DNA of 64,000 nt, taken from contig NC_134025.1 of assembly GCF_964204645.1 (NCBI RefSeq), forward strand, positions 30,224,001 to 30,288,000. Reading direction: 5' to 3'. The notes beneath the pieces are model-generated. The model saw nothing but the letters and a program-made list of their open reading frames with translations. It was not told the origin of the DNA and searched no databases. The stretch is from Tubulanus polymorphus. Lineage: Eukaryota > Nemertea > Palaeonemertea > Tubulaniformes > Tubulanidae. The translations under genes were made by a program, and so were the position numbers. Below are positions 29,007 through 42,000 of this stretch, one piece after another; position 1 is the stretch's first letter, and every line of letters starts with the position of its first letter.

Positions 29007-32000
29007 ATGATGAAAGTCGGGGATATTGAAAAAAGTGAAAAAAAATCATGTAAAAATTCGTCGGCTGCTGCTGCAGAAATAGAAATGAAAGATTCTGAAA
29101 TTGGAGTCTCGAAAAAAGATTTCACAAACGTAGAAGAGGTAGCAGCAACTATGCCGATAGAGCTAGCGCAGGATAAACCAGCCAAGGTAATGACAACACT
29201 CAAAAAATATACAGGCCTAACATTTCTCTTTGTTTGGCTAAATTATTACTTAATTAAAGATTAAATTTTGGTCAATATTGTGACAATAATAAAGTAATCA
29301 ACCATGATGTCAGGTATTTAGAATACAGTAAATCTCACCCAAATAATGCATCTTTTGATTCAAAAATGAAATCCCTAAATTATTTTACCCATGCGGTCCC
29401 AGTTTGTCTGAGTTAGGCAGGCGAGGTATACAACATTATTGATTGATTTCTCGAGTTATTTTCTAATCTTCAAGTTTTCCTCTAATTGCGTTATTCGTGT
29501 TAAGTGTTTATCCATGTTTCTCTGTGAGATGTAAATCATCGATAATATCCCGACGCTGTTTGTTGCCATTGGTTATGATTGATTTTATAACGATGTCTCT
29601 TTATTATTCAATCAGAGTTTGTCACGGCAATCAGCGAACAGTAAGAATGAGAGGCGTCGACCGTGGTCTACACCTGCCTCGTGTCACAGTAGTTCATTAT
29701 CGGTCAGAAGCAACGGAGTCGATCCTAACAGTTTAATATCGCATACGATGAAACTTCAGGATTGGTTGAGCGCTAAAAATGTCCGTACAGTGCAGGTAAA
29801 TAGAAATCAAATTATCATTCATTCTTGAGACTAAGCAGGTTCTTCACTGTACTTCAAATGATTCAATAGCAATTAATTCTAGTCTGAATATCTTTATTCT
29901 TATCTTAATGTCAAGAAATTAAGTGTTTCATGAAACTTGAAATTCTAATCACTAAAGAGCAATTAATTTGATAGATAGAAGATAGAGACAGTGTTATCTT
30001 GGGCGTCACAATGTTTGTGACGACCCCCAAGATAGCACTGTCCATTGCAAAAGCAGTTGTGCTCTTCATAGTTATTTGCTCTTTGGAATCATCTAATAGC
30101 AATATATGAAAGTGTATCAAGTCAATAATGTCATAAAAAGAAATCAAGAACCAAAGACTCAAAATTTATGCTATATTAATTAGGCCTAGATTGTTTTTTG
30201 AAAACTTCTTTAAATTCTAGATGTTTTTCTGTCATTAAAAACCCGCGGTTATTGTTAGAATTTGATACCCTGGAGCTGTTGGTCTTTCCCGCAGCTCTAT
30301 GAACCCCTTATTTGTAATCACACAAGGCTGGGAACTTTCTTTGTCTATCAATGCATTTACTGCCAGTCAATAAAATTAATGTGGGAATAAATTATTGAAA
30401 GTGCAACCCTCACTGGTAGAATATATTGATACTAGCTACAATATTGACTTTCATGTTTAAACACAGTAAAATTCTTTGATAGGAACGCTTTTGTTTACGT
30501 TTCTAAGGGGGGAAATCGTCAATTATTTGGAAATTTACTGATAAATATTGTCATTAACGATAAGGACACGATTGAGACTTGTACTGCTGATTAGTAGTTT
30601 TAATAATTATGGGGACATTATGGAAACATCAGAAAAGATTTTTACTTCCCGCGATACAGGTACATATTATTATTACTGTTTGACTCGAGAGAAAATCTAT
30701 TTATACTTGAGTTTTATTTTATTCGATTGAATTTCTTTGTAGGAAAAAGCTGATCTTGAAACGAAGGAAACGAAACAAATGTATAATTCAATTCTTGATG
30801 TAGAAAACTCATTTGTGAAGGTAAAGGCTACAGACCAAAACATTTTAGATATTTGTGCAAATTTCTTTCTTCTAAAATTGGATGGAAATCATTGTTATCA
30901 GCATTAATGCCATTTATGGTGCCATATTCAGTGTTACATAGTAGGCCCTAAGAGTAAATTTTGTCAATTCTCAAGCCATATGCCTGGGTAATGATAAGTC
31001 TTGAGAGCAGAAATATTTTTCTTGAAACTCTTGAACTTTTTTTAGGATATAGATAAACTCCTTCAATACAAAGATGAATTGAACTTGCGTAAAAAAGAAG
31101 TTCTTCATAAGAGTTATAGCGAAAAAGTCCATGAACCAATTCGTAAGAAGATAAACCGTGCAATGAGTGGCCCGTCTTACGTAGAGCTGGATAAGCGAAA
31201 AAGACAACTTCATAAAGAATATCTGGAATTTACAAACAAAAAGGTAAAGAATTCTTTTAGTTTCTTCTTTCATAGCTAGAAAATAACGTCATAGAATAAT
31301 AACGATTACCACTGAGGGAATGTGTTCAATTCTGTCATTCTAACCACTCTAACACCTCTGACATTTTCAGAAAGTTTCCTATGATCTTAACCCTATAAGA
31401 CCCAGAAAACAGAAGACACATATCGTTGATCATGTGAACATATCTGCCAATTTTAACGAATGTTTGAAGAAAGACATTCTAAAAAAAGTTGAGCGACTTA
31501 TTTCGATCTTCAAGGTTTTCAGGCTGTTTTTGTGCTATTTATTCTTGTATTAATTGACAATTGATTTTCTATTTGAAGGGTCATGTATTTTTGGATACCT
31601 ATGCACCAGAAGAATATTACCCATTAGGATTGTGTCCAGTTCGTCCATATCATATCAAGGTAAAAAATTATTTTCATAGGGGTGGGGGCATTATTTGACA
31701 CTTATATGTTGCGCAGTGCTCAAAACTTCATGTACATTATCTTAACAATTGTGTACATGGCCTCGGCACAAATGCCCCTGGCCCTGCATGAAATTTGTAA
31801 ATCTCACTTTATAAATTTCTAGTTGTTTTATTTTCACTGGTAAATGTAGATGCACTTATTTTTATGTTTGTGTGGGTTTAGGCGGAGCTTAATCATCTTT
31901 CTGACCCGGTGTTGAATCAGGAGCGTAAACGGGCCGAGGAGGACCGTACGATATTACACTGCATCACAGGCAGACGTTACACTGATAAAGATATAGCACA

Positions 32001-33071
32001 AATTCACTTACCACAGCTACCTTTAGTTCCACTCGGGCGTCATGGCACGGAATGCAGTACCTGGTTAGCCATGAAATTACACGATATTGAAAGTCCAGTA
32101 CGGAAAGCCAGTCAGTGAGTGTGCTTCATTTTTTTGTTCACAATATTGAAACTCAGTTTTGGTCATCTCATTACTGAAGTGGTCTTTATTTCAAGTCTGA
32201 ATTAGATTTGAGTTTCAGGAAAAATCATTTGAGAAATCAATTCTACTCTTGTATAGTTGAAATTATTTCATTTTCAAATATCTAACTCTGAAGTCAAACA
32301 TCAACCCAGAACTAGAAGTTGTTTGGTTCTAAATGAATCATTTTAGGCACAGGGGCTTGTCACAATTTAATAATGAATGGATGATACCAGTATCCCTGTT
32401 CTTTTTTTAAACAGGGATACTGGTATCATCCATTCATTATCAAATTGTGACAAGCCCCTGTGATTTTAGGGTTATCTGAATTTGTTGATCAGACTAAAAA
32501 ATGATACGTTTTTTCATATAATCAGCCGGGTCACTTTTGTAAACTGCACTGAAATTTGTTATCAGATCATTTTTATAACTGCGTCGCAGTATGTAATCAA
32601 GATCAAGATAAATGCTGGGTCTGTTATTATTAGCTTGATCATGATTTTTAAAAAGGTAATATACAGGGTACATATAGGAGGCCAGCTGGGTCAACTTTAA
32701 AGTGCAGCAGAAATGAGTAAAAATTGGTATCAATTTATTTTAGCCCTAACTCAGTGATTGTCAGATCATTCATCTTAGGGATTTTGATTTTAAATGTGTG
32801 TATGAATGATTTTTTCAGAGGGAGGATGCACGGTGACTATAACTACAGTCGCTGTTACTTAAACAACTGGGCGGAATGTCGCGACCGATCTGTAGCAGAC
32901 GGTGAAATGAATCTACAACATAAACGCATCGTTAAAGGTCAACCTCCGTGTTTAAGTTACCCGCAAATGACAAATCATATGCTGATTAATCCATTACCAG
33001 GAGTGACGGAAATGTCGATTCCACCTCAGAATTCATATCCATTCAATCAGAGCATCGATGTGTCTACGTAA
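29007..33071 (+). CDS. FAM228: FAM228 family protein
   Basis: Exons are 29007-29186, 29616-29795, 30743-30820, 31046-31243, 31371-31514, 31579-31659, 31882-32114 and 32819-33071, giving 448 residues. Function is unknown; the mammalian genes are testis-enriched. Family marks: RKKEVLHKSYSEKVHEPIRK followed by KKINRAMSG, a helical block matching the human RRKEMLYKRW...DPLQKKI region, then FTNKK, GHVFLDTYAPEEYYPLG, EDRTILHCITGRRYT and STWLAM. The first two exons are low-complexity (Lys, Ser, Ala rich). Exon 5 (48 codons) interrupts the NKK/GHVF junction that is contiguous in the human protein and may be a cassette exon; its donor AAG/GTTTTC is weak. The last exon forms a Pro-rich tail. The start at 29007 is the first Met of a doublet; another upstream exon cannot be excluded. 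Confidence 0.85.
29953..30085. mobile_element. MITE-like hairpin in FAM228 intron 2
   Basis: The core 29987-30042 is a near-perfect hairpin: GACAGTGTTATCTTGGG and GTCACAA pair with TTGTGAC and CCCAAGATAGCACTGTC around a 3-base loop, with one mismatch and a small bulge. The outer words AAAGAGCAATTA (left) and TTATTTGCTCTTT (right) are also inverted, so the element is about 130 bp. Confidence 0.6.
32348..32462. mobile_element. hAT-like MITE, perfect foldback with 8-bp target duplication
   Basis: Two arms of 52-53 bp differ by about one base and are joined by a short T-rich loop. The ends are CACAGGGGCTTGTCACAATT and AATTGTGACAAGCCCCTGTG. The flanks are direct 8-bp repeats, ATTTTAGG at 32340-32347 and 32463-32470. 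An 8-bp duplication with CAGGGG ends is typical of hAT elements. The near identity of the arms suggests a recent insertion. In the last FAM228 intron. Confidence 0.85.
32492..32745. mobile_element. MITE, family D, copy 1 (GACTAAA...TTTAGCC ends)
   Basis: Aligns along its length with 51865-52084: ATGATAC near the left end, CCGGGTCACTTTTGTAAA, GGGTCTGTTATTATTAGCTT, GATTTTTAAAAAGGTAATAT, GGGTCAACTTTAA, and GGTAT...TTTAGCC at the right. The ends are inverted copies. It starts 21 bp after the hAT-like element's right flank. No clear target duplication in this copy. Confidence 0.75.
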
Positions 33072-35717
33072 TCATAAACAATTAAACATCATTTCAATCT
33101 GGTAGATATAGATGTTCACTTTTTGGAAAAAGATTCAATATGATCTCAATAAAGAGTTGTAAATGAGGGGTGTGAAAAATGTTTGACAAAATAGATGAAG
33201 CTCCTGTAAATTAACGGAAAATATTCATAATCTACCACGGTATATTCCAGATCCATATCTAGGAAATACTTTTCAATATCATCAACCGCATTTAAATGAT
33301 ACTTGTTTAAGGTACGCTGGATATTTTGTACATATTTTGCTTTCTGTCAAAAACTATTATTGATTATGTAGAGAAGATTGTCTGAATTATGACGTTTCGA
33401 TGACATTCAGATCATCTCTTCAAAATTCCTTTAACGGCGAGCAATACCAAATGATAACAACCTATCTACATAAAGTAGGTGCTTACCCTCTATTGAGGTC
33501 TCATACTCGCGTAGGAAAGTAACCTGTGATAATAATACGTACAGCAATGTTCTAATGAAATTTTTACATTCTTTTTTATATCACCTTTTTAAATGAACGT
33601 TGCCTTAAACTGCTTTGAATGGTTATATTTTTATGTACATATCTACTACCAGTTTACAATGTACTGTTTGAACAGTAAGTCGCCATATTTTCATAAAAAC
33701 CATGGTTGCCTTTAAATTGTGCCTATCTTTGAATAAACCTTGTAATTTAGTGAAATACACTTTAAAGCTTATTGTATAATTTTTGGGATTAGAATATTTG
33801 TAACTTAAGGTTTATCGATGGTAAACCGTTTTAAGATAAGCCTGTCTGTGATATTTTAGCACATTATGCACTGTTTAACTGACTGGATTGGAGATTGTAA
33901 CAGTTTAGATCGAGCACATTCATTTGACAGAAAAAGATTTGAGTTTTGTTAGAGTGTAATGCGAATAAGCTTCAGTTGAATTCATTCAGTTTAAGATGAA
34001 AAGTAACCCATTATATAAAGTTTTGTTAAGTTTGTTTATATTTTCACTGCTGTGTTGTACATAATAATTTGCAATTTTGTCTTAGATTTTTTGATGAGAT
34101 TTTTATCAAATCTCTTTTGATGTGTGAATAAAATGAAATACTCTGAACGAATGAATTTGTCTTTTATTTTCATTTTCGTTCCAGTCTTTGTCCACTGAAT
34201 TTCAAACAGTGAATAGGATAGCAAGCCTTATTGCCAGATTTCTTGCAAATACATTACTGGTAATATCCAATGAATTTGATAGCAATAACTGTTTAGCTCT
34301 GATGTTTCTGACCCTATAGGCTACGTGATCTAACAGCGGATAACATCCAAGTTTAATATCACACTCATTGGAAAAATTTAGTCCTAATATGCTGTAAATT
34401 GTAATTGTATATTAGTCTGAAGTCGGACTCATAATGTCCGATAAGCACTGAGTGGAGTCTACTGCATGGAGTTCCCGATTAAGTCTACTGGAGCATCCAA
34501 CTGTGATATCACCGACTCATAATGTCCCATAAGCACCAACTTTAGAGGTGTCTACTGTATGGATAACCAAACAACTCTTCAGAAAATGTCAAGAAAAACT
34601 TAATTAAACTTCACTTAAATCCTTTATTAATTCATTTTCTAACCGTTTTAACATTTATAATAATGTATTCAACCCTGAATAATCATTGTAAGGCTGGAAA
34701 AATTCTAAACCAATCAAGAACTCATATACAAACTGTCGACACAAGGAACTCTTTCATGTCTCAGTGAATAAACATAAAGTCTCTTTATGTCATATGTAGA
34801 TAGGCTTCATTCCCTTGAACTCAGTGTTATGCAAATAATACATTTCTTTCCTCATTCAGTGTAAGAGCTAACTCGGTTTTAGAAAAGTTTCTCTTTTTCA
34901 AAGCTAGGTCACGTTGTTACCCTGATTTCATTGACACAAATACTGTATTTATGACTAAAATGTATTAGGACTGCAGACAGTCTGAACAGCAGAATTATTA
35001 TTATTCAATTGGAATAATGAGATAATAAATCTATTAGAAAATTAACCATTCAAAATAAAACATTAAGATTTTGACAATTTTTACAACTGAATAAATGAAC
35101 AGTTGAACTGGTGCATATTTTAACATGATAATATAAGTGTTTGTGACACTATAAGACAAACATGAGATGATACCCGGTACATTAAATTGGCACATGTAGA
35201 TTTGGCATATGTTTTACAACTGTTGCTGCACAGATAATTCAGGAGTATCAGTTTTATGATATTTACCGACACCATTTATAATCAATCACAGCAGTTGTGG
35301 CCGGTTTCAGACTGAATGAAACCTTCAGCCATCGATGAGACATGTTAGTGAGGAGATACTCCTCTATCTATCTAGTATAATCTGTCAACAAAATAAACTA
35401 AATCATGAATGAATACTGGTTAAAATTATCATAGTATTTCGATACTATATCGTCTTGTAAATCATATACTATTACAGTGGACTAGGCTCGCTTGGATCTT
35501 GCAGGGCAAATACATATTCTCTGAAGCAAATGACTTGGGGCAGACAGTCAGAGCAATGATGATACAAACTGGAGTAGGAAAATTGTTAACATTTTGTCCA
35601 TATAATTGGAGGCAAGCGCAGTGTACTGAATACCTATTATTCCATGTGTGAAGATAAACTCATCTACTGATATGATGGACTATTTTTACATGGTTGCTAT
35701 ACATATTATTATCAGTA
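33072..35717. other. Spacer between convergent FAM228 and glutamate synthase
   Basis: AT-rich with no supported gene. It holds the 3' UTR of FAM228 and, at the high end, that of glutamate synthase. TTTATT at 34623-34628 is a possible distal minus-strand poly(A) signal. A short duplicated phrase (ACTCATAATGTCC, then ATAAGCAC) occurs at about 34428 and 34509. Confidence 0.5.
33148..33153 (+). promoter_or_regulatory. Poly(A) signal for FAM228
   Basis: AATAAA, 77 bp past the stop. Further AATAAA copies at 33732 and 34127 could give longer 3' UTRs. Confidence 0.5.
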
Positions 35718-38700
35718 TTACATCGAGCCAATATAATATCGATCGTGATGTACGACCCCTCCAGGACCAGCAAGTGATGTCGTCTGCATTAAATCTGCAT
35801 CGATTTCACGAGCCGCTTGTCGACCTTCGTTGATCGCGTGAACAACTAACGACTGACCGCGTCTGCAATCTGTATAAACATACAAACCACGTTCATTAAT
35901 GTATAATTTTTAAGCTATTTTCAATTACCGACTGAAAACAAGACCTACTTCAATAGTTGCTAATTCAGTTCAAAAGACATCTTAAATCATGACTGGTCTT
36001 AAGTTTCTAGATTGGTTATAGAACCAAAATGAAATTAGAATTGTCTTAAGCTGTTAGATCAGCTATTGAACCAAATTGTGCTTAGACTGGTCTTAAGTTA
36101 TTAGAACCAAAATAAACTTTGTTATAGAACTAAAGACTGGCCATGAAAATAAGCCTATAACTGCAAACCTTGGTTCTGGGATATATTTACCTCCAGCAGC
36201 ATAAACTTTATTGACGCTAGTTCTGTATTTTCCCGATGTGACTTTAATATTTGACCGCGGATCCAGTTCCAAACTGAGTTCGGTACTGACTGGTTTTTCA
36301 GGTCCGAGGAATCCCATCGCCAACAGAACAAGATCGCATTCATAAATTTCCTCCGAATCTGGAAATGAATGATAGATTAGATATTAATCAGTTGTCTATC
36401 ACAGCCTTATTGCTGTAGTAGAGTATATAACAGATAGATGACCTGGAACTTCTTTCATCTGCCAACGTCCAGTATCATCTTTCTTCCATTCGACTTTACA
36501 AGCTCTGATTCCAGATACATTTCCATTTCCATCATCGATGAATTCCTTACTCAACATATTATACAGACGTGGATCTCGTCCGAACTTGTGCTGAACCTCG
36601 GCGTGACCGTAATCGACACGGAATATCTTGGGCCATGTTGGCCACGGGTTATCCGAGGCCCGTGTCGCGGGGGGTGTCGGCAGGATCTCAAACGCTGTTA
36701 TATTTTTAGCACCCTGAAACATAGATAGAGTATAGAATTAAATTAAAGAGGTCCAGTTTTCACTTCAAACTGAAGAAAACATAAGTCAGGAGTATAGAAT
36801 CATTATAGAATCATGAGAATTCAGAACGTACCATTCTCAATGACGTAGCGATACAATCACAGCCAGTATCACCTCCTCCTATAACCAGTACATTCTTATC
36901 ACGAGCGTACGTTGCTAGGTAATCTATATCATTCCCTTGTTGTTTCTTCTGCCAGGTTTCCAGGAAACTTACCGCGAAATGAATACCTTTCAACTGGCGT
37001 CCTACGAGAGAACAAGAGATTGGTTGATTCAATTCTTAAAACTGATATTCAGAACAAAAAGATCAAGACCCAGTTCAACAGTTGTGAGATTTGACGCTAC
37101 ATATGAATGAACTTAATGAACTCTAGTGTCAAACCCGAGAACTGCAAAACGGTTTCCCAGGGCCAGTCGCCTTGATGTCAGTTAATTCATCCACTGGTAA
37201 AACTCTTGTTTAAGCAACTGGCTGCTGAGGATTTCGAATGAAATATTCATCAGGTGAGGGATCTGACTACAGACCTGGTATAGGTAAATCTCTAGGCCAT
37301 GTTGCACCAGTAGATACCAGTACAGCATCATTCTCATTCACTAAATGTTGCACAGATAAATTCACACCGACGTTAGCGCTTGTGACGAATGTGATTCCTT
37401 CTGCTTCCATTAAATCAAGTCTTCTTTGTAATACCTACAATAAATCATTCATAAAATTCACTCTTCAGGCAGGTGGGGGGGGGGGGGGAACTATCTCAGC
37501 AGCAGTTGTTAGGGTAGAAATATCTGACTCACATCTTTGTCTAGTTTCATGGTTGGAATGCCGTATCTCAACAATCCTCCAGCGCGATCATTCCGTTCAT
37601 AAACGATTATCTTATGACCGGCCTAACAAATAACAGATGACAAATATCTTCAGTAACTATGAATAATAACGAAATATCATAGTATAATCATTAGAATGTG
37701 CAGAGACCTTGTTGAGTTGTGCAGCAGCAGCCAATCCCGCAGGACCACTTCCGATAATAGCTACTTTTTTACCGGTGCGATACTCAGGAGGTTCCGGTTT
37801 AACCCAACCTTGTTCCCAAGCGTGATCGATAATCGCGCATTCGATATTTTTAATTGTAACAGCCGGTGAATGAATGCCGAGAACACACGCCCCTTCGCAC
37901 GGAGCGGGGCATGCTCGTCCCGTGAACTCAGGGAAGTTATTTGTTTGATGCAGTTGATACAAAGCTTCTTTCCAGTTCTCCTACAAAATGTTTCAAGATT
38001 TTATTATTATTTTCAGAGATAGATCAGAATCACGCGACAAAGTTCAGCTGAAACCAACGGTTTACCTGGAAAACTAAATCATTCCATTTAGGTATAACAT
38101 TTCCTAGAGGACATCCGTGATCAGACTGACAGAACGGAACTCCACAATCCATACATCTAAAACAGATAACAAACATCCTTAACATTCCGGTCTTTGTATT
38201 CGACTAAATAATAGAGGGTCACAACATATCTGGTTTTATGTTCAAGGCAGAATGTTTATGTTCAAACAAACACTGTAAAGATGGGCAGAAGTATTCTACA
38301 TATTCTATCCCTGAAATGTTATAATCAGATATGTTGTTCTTCTAAAGATCGTGAGTTATTTCTCTAGTGTTTTCTATTGACCTGGCCGCTTGAACGCGTA
38401 GATTTTTCTTCACACCCTTATGATTGTAAATCTCTTTCCAATCGCGTGATGTTTGACTCGGCGGACGATATTGATTCTTCGCACGATCATATTTCACGAA
38501 TCCCCTGAAAATAATCATCGAAACATCAACAAACTTATTCATGATACTGATTGGATAAATGAGCGTTATACGAAATCTACCTCGTCTTGTCGAGGTTTTT
38601 CATCTCAATTCTTCGTTCCTGTTCGGCACTAGGAATAACATCCTCTATATCGGCGAGACTCGGTCGATGTATGAGTCGAGGTTTCCTCTTCGCGAGAGCT

Positions 38701-39042
38701 TCGCGTTTAGCTTTTTCAGCCGCGAGTTCCGCTTCTTTTTCCGCCGCCAGTTCAGCCAACGCTCGACGGTATTCTTGAGGGAATACCTGTTCATATACAC
38801 ACAATACAGTTTATAAACAAATCAAAGTGACAGGTTAATGACTGGTGTTCCCTCTGCCACAAACCTTATAGAAATCTTTAATTGCATCATCCCAATGTCC
38901 GAGGATGTATTGAGCGACCGTTGATCCAGTTTTATCGGCGAATTCCATGAGAATGTTCTGTAAGAATTCCAGGTCATCTCTCTCGACAACTTCTTCCAAA
39001 TCAATCATCTCAAAGTTACATTTATTCAGGAAAACGTGTTCT
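35718..39042 (-). other. GOGAT: GOGAT exons 30-40: linker and GltD-like reductase
   Basis: Exons: 38865-39042, 38581-38786, 38382-38504, 38066-38156, 37708-37980, 37533-37622, 37275-37434, 36832-37001, 36443-36713, 36191-36358 and 35718-35869. They encode about residues 1447-2073. An Ala/Glu/Lys-rich helix ([18 protein letters not shown]) marks the linker. The 4Fe-4S cysteines are in [10 protein letters not shown] and [11 protein letters not shown]. The FAD fold is [14 protein letters not shown] and the NAD(P)H fold is [11 protein letters not shown]. The end [20 protein letters not shown] is the conserved FAD-site helix. The stop is TAA at 35718-35720. Confidence 0.93.
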
Positions 39043-42000
39043 CTACAACAACAATATAAACGGTATTAGAGTTTAGAGAGATATTCATGCTGGTATCAAT
39101 GTAAAGTTCATCCAGAGCTTACTTGTCATAGACATAGGCGAGACCTCCTGACATTCCAGCACCGAAGTTACGTCCAGTAAGACCTAGAATCACAGTACGC
39201 CCTCCTGTCATATATTCACATCCATGATCACCACAACCCTGAAATCAGACGCATATCAGAAAATGATCATCATCACAAACCCACAGAGAATTTACTGCCC
39301 TACACTTCGAGCTGATTACCTCAGATACAGCGATAGCTCCTGAATTCCTAACGCAGAATCTTTCAGCCGCTTGTCCTCTGAAGAAAGCTTTTCCAGAAGT
39401 AGCGCCGTACAAGACAACATTACCTACTATTATATTGTCTTCCGAGTAGAAATCTTCCGGCATATCTTTAGGTGGATAGATAGCGATTTCACCACCGGAT
39501 AATCCCTAAGAATAATGAGAGCAACATGAGAGACACAAGAGCACAAGGAAGAACCTACTACGAATAGAGATTGCTTACCTTCCCAACATAGTCATTAGCA
39601 TCACCTTCTAATTCAACACTGACACCTTTAGCCATGAACGCGCAGAAACTTTGTCCTGCAGATCCCTTGAGTTTGATGTTAATACTCTTATCCGGAAGAC
39701 CTAGCTCGATATATTTCCTGTAAAGATTGAAAATATATGATTCAGTTGAAATCAGAGATGGAATCAATGTCAGTAAAATGCCAATGTGTCTTGAAACATC
39801 AACAAGTGAGGGTTAGATAGAATAGGATAGAACTTACTTAGATATGTAATAACTCAAAGTGGCACCAAATGTTCGATCTTCATTCTTGATATCCATTTCA
39901 ATGGAACATTGTTTTGAATTACCCTCAATTACATCTTTCGCTTGTTCGAGTACAATATAATCCTAGAATCAATTAGAGATTATAAGATCCTCCTTCAAAA
40001 TTGAAAGTAATTCTAGAAGAGACAGATGCAGTTGGAAAGTCACCCCTGAAAACATACCAGTCTTTTTTCTAACTGGAAATCCTGTTTCACTGAACCGGCG
40101 ACCATGTTTACATCAGGACGCATTCGGAATGCCGGTTTCAACATCTTCTCGAAGTTGAGCAGCATCGATTTCTTCGTGTCTCTCTTGTCTGATAATTTCA
40201 GTTTGTCAGTTCGTCCGATCATTTCTTGAAACGTGCGGAAACCTAATTTAGCCATGATTTCTCGCACTTCTTCCGCTACTAAGAACAAGTAGTTTACTAC
40301 GTATTCAGGTTTGCCAGCAAACTTTTTCCTGAGAACAGGATCCTGAAATACAACTATGTCATATTAATTAACAATTCAACTTAACAAACAGGGGCCAGTT
40401 GCTGAAAAATAGTTGATTTAACCTTAGGATAATTTTCTACCCATTGGTAATAAGAACTAAACGTAATCCCAAAGATCGGTTCACTTTAATCGCTGGTTAA
40501 GAAATTTAACCAGTAGTTAAAGTTTTGAGAACGAGTTGAACCATCCTTTGAGCTACCAGCCCCTGATAGCTTTCAGGTAATAAGAATTGAAACCCTAACC
40601 TGTGTAGCAATGCCCACTGGACACGTATTCAAGTGACATTTTCTCATCATTGTACAACCGAGTACAATAAGTGGAGCAGTTGACATTCCGAATTCATCAG
40701 CTCCGAGTAAAGCTCCCATTACTACATCTTTCCCTGAAATAAACACAGAAAAATATTGCCTTGTCTTCTTAAAATCCATTTTTTCATCATCTTAAAAATT
40801 TCACTCCACTGACCGGTTCGGATTTGTCCATCTGTCTGTACCGTGACCCTCGATCTTAGATCATTCATCACTAGAACCTGATGTGTCTCTGATAATCCCA
40901 GTTCCCACGGTAACCCGGCATGTTTTATACCGGTCCAGCTACTGGCACCAGTTCCGCCGTCATGGCCCGATATAACAATGTGTTCAGCTTTACCCTGCAA
41001 TATAGATTACACTTTACTCAGTAGATCTAATCATCAACACAACTGAGTAATGAGTTTGAATATTCAATGATACCTTCGCAACACCAGCAGCGATGACACC
41101 AACTCCAACTTCAGATACTAATTTCACACTGATTCGTGCTTCTGGATTCGAACATTTCAAATCATAAATCAACTGAAATATAACAAGAAGCTGTGAGTTA
41201 CATGAAGTATCATACATAGTCTTAGTATCTAGCCAACTAGAGGCGAGTAACTGGTAAGCAGACCTATATCATATAGATATCTATCGGTAAATACTTACTT
41301 CACCCAGATCCTCAATAGAATAGATATCATGATGAGGTGGCGGACTGATTAAACCAACTTTTGGCGTCGTGTGACGAGTTTTAGCTATTTCTTTTGACAC
41401 CTGAAAATATGAACCGACATAAAACATCATTTCTACTATCTTCATACAATATGCTGGTAGGAACAACTTTCACAGTTCATCTGTGAAACTGAATCCCGAG
41501 TATTTACTAAATGAAATACCTTTTTACCCGGTAATTCACCACCTTCTCCGGGCTTCGCGCCTTGGGCCATCTTAATTTGCAAGTCTTCTGCGTGTGCTAG
41601 GTACGAACTAGTGACACCAAATCTACCTGATGCAACCTGTAGAAGGAATTTGTAAATTTTGGGAGACATATTCGAGCAAAGAAAAATACTCTCAAGTGAA
41701 CTAACGATGTATGAACCTGTTTAATGGCTGAACACTTGTTCACTTCAGGATTCTGGTTTAAATATCGGTCAGGATTTTCTCCACCTTCTCCCGTGTTTGA
41801 CTTTGCTCCAACTCGGTTCATAGCGATGGCGAGAGTTGAATGAGTTTCTAATGAGATACTACCAAAACTCATAGCACCTGCAGATATCAAAATAAAACTG
41901 TTATTACTCACAACAGTCAATACCGTCATCCACTAACACATCATTTCAGTTCTTATAGATGAAGGATTCCAAAATTCCCTCATATTTCCCTAACCCTAGA

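Noticed and set aside
32482-32733. Short ORFs on both strands in the FAM228 intron
   Set aside because: They lie wholly within the family D MITE.
38559-38816. Plus-strand ORFs with long frames
   Set aside because: They are antisense shadows of GOGAT exon 31, which has conserved protein sequence on the minus strand.
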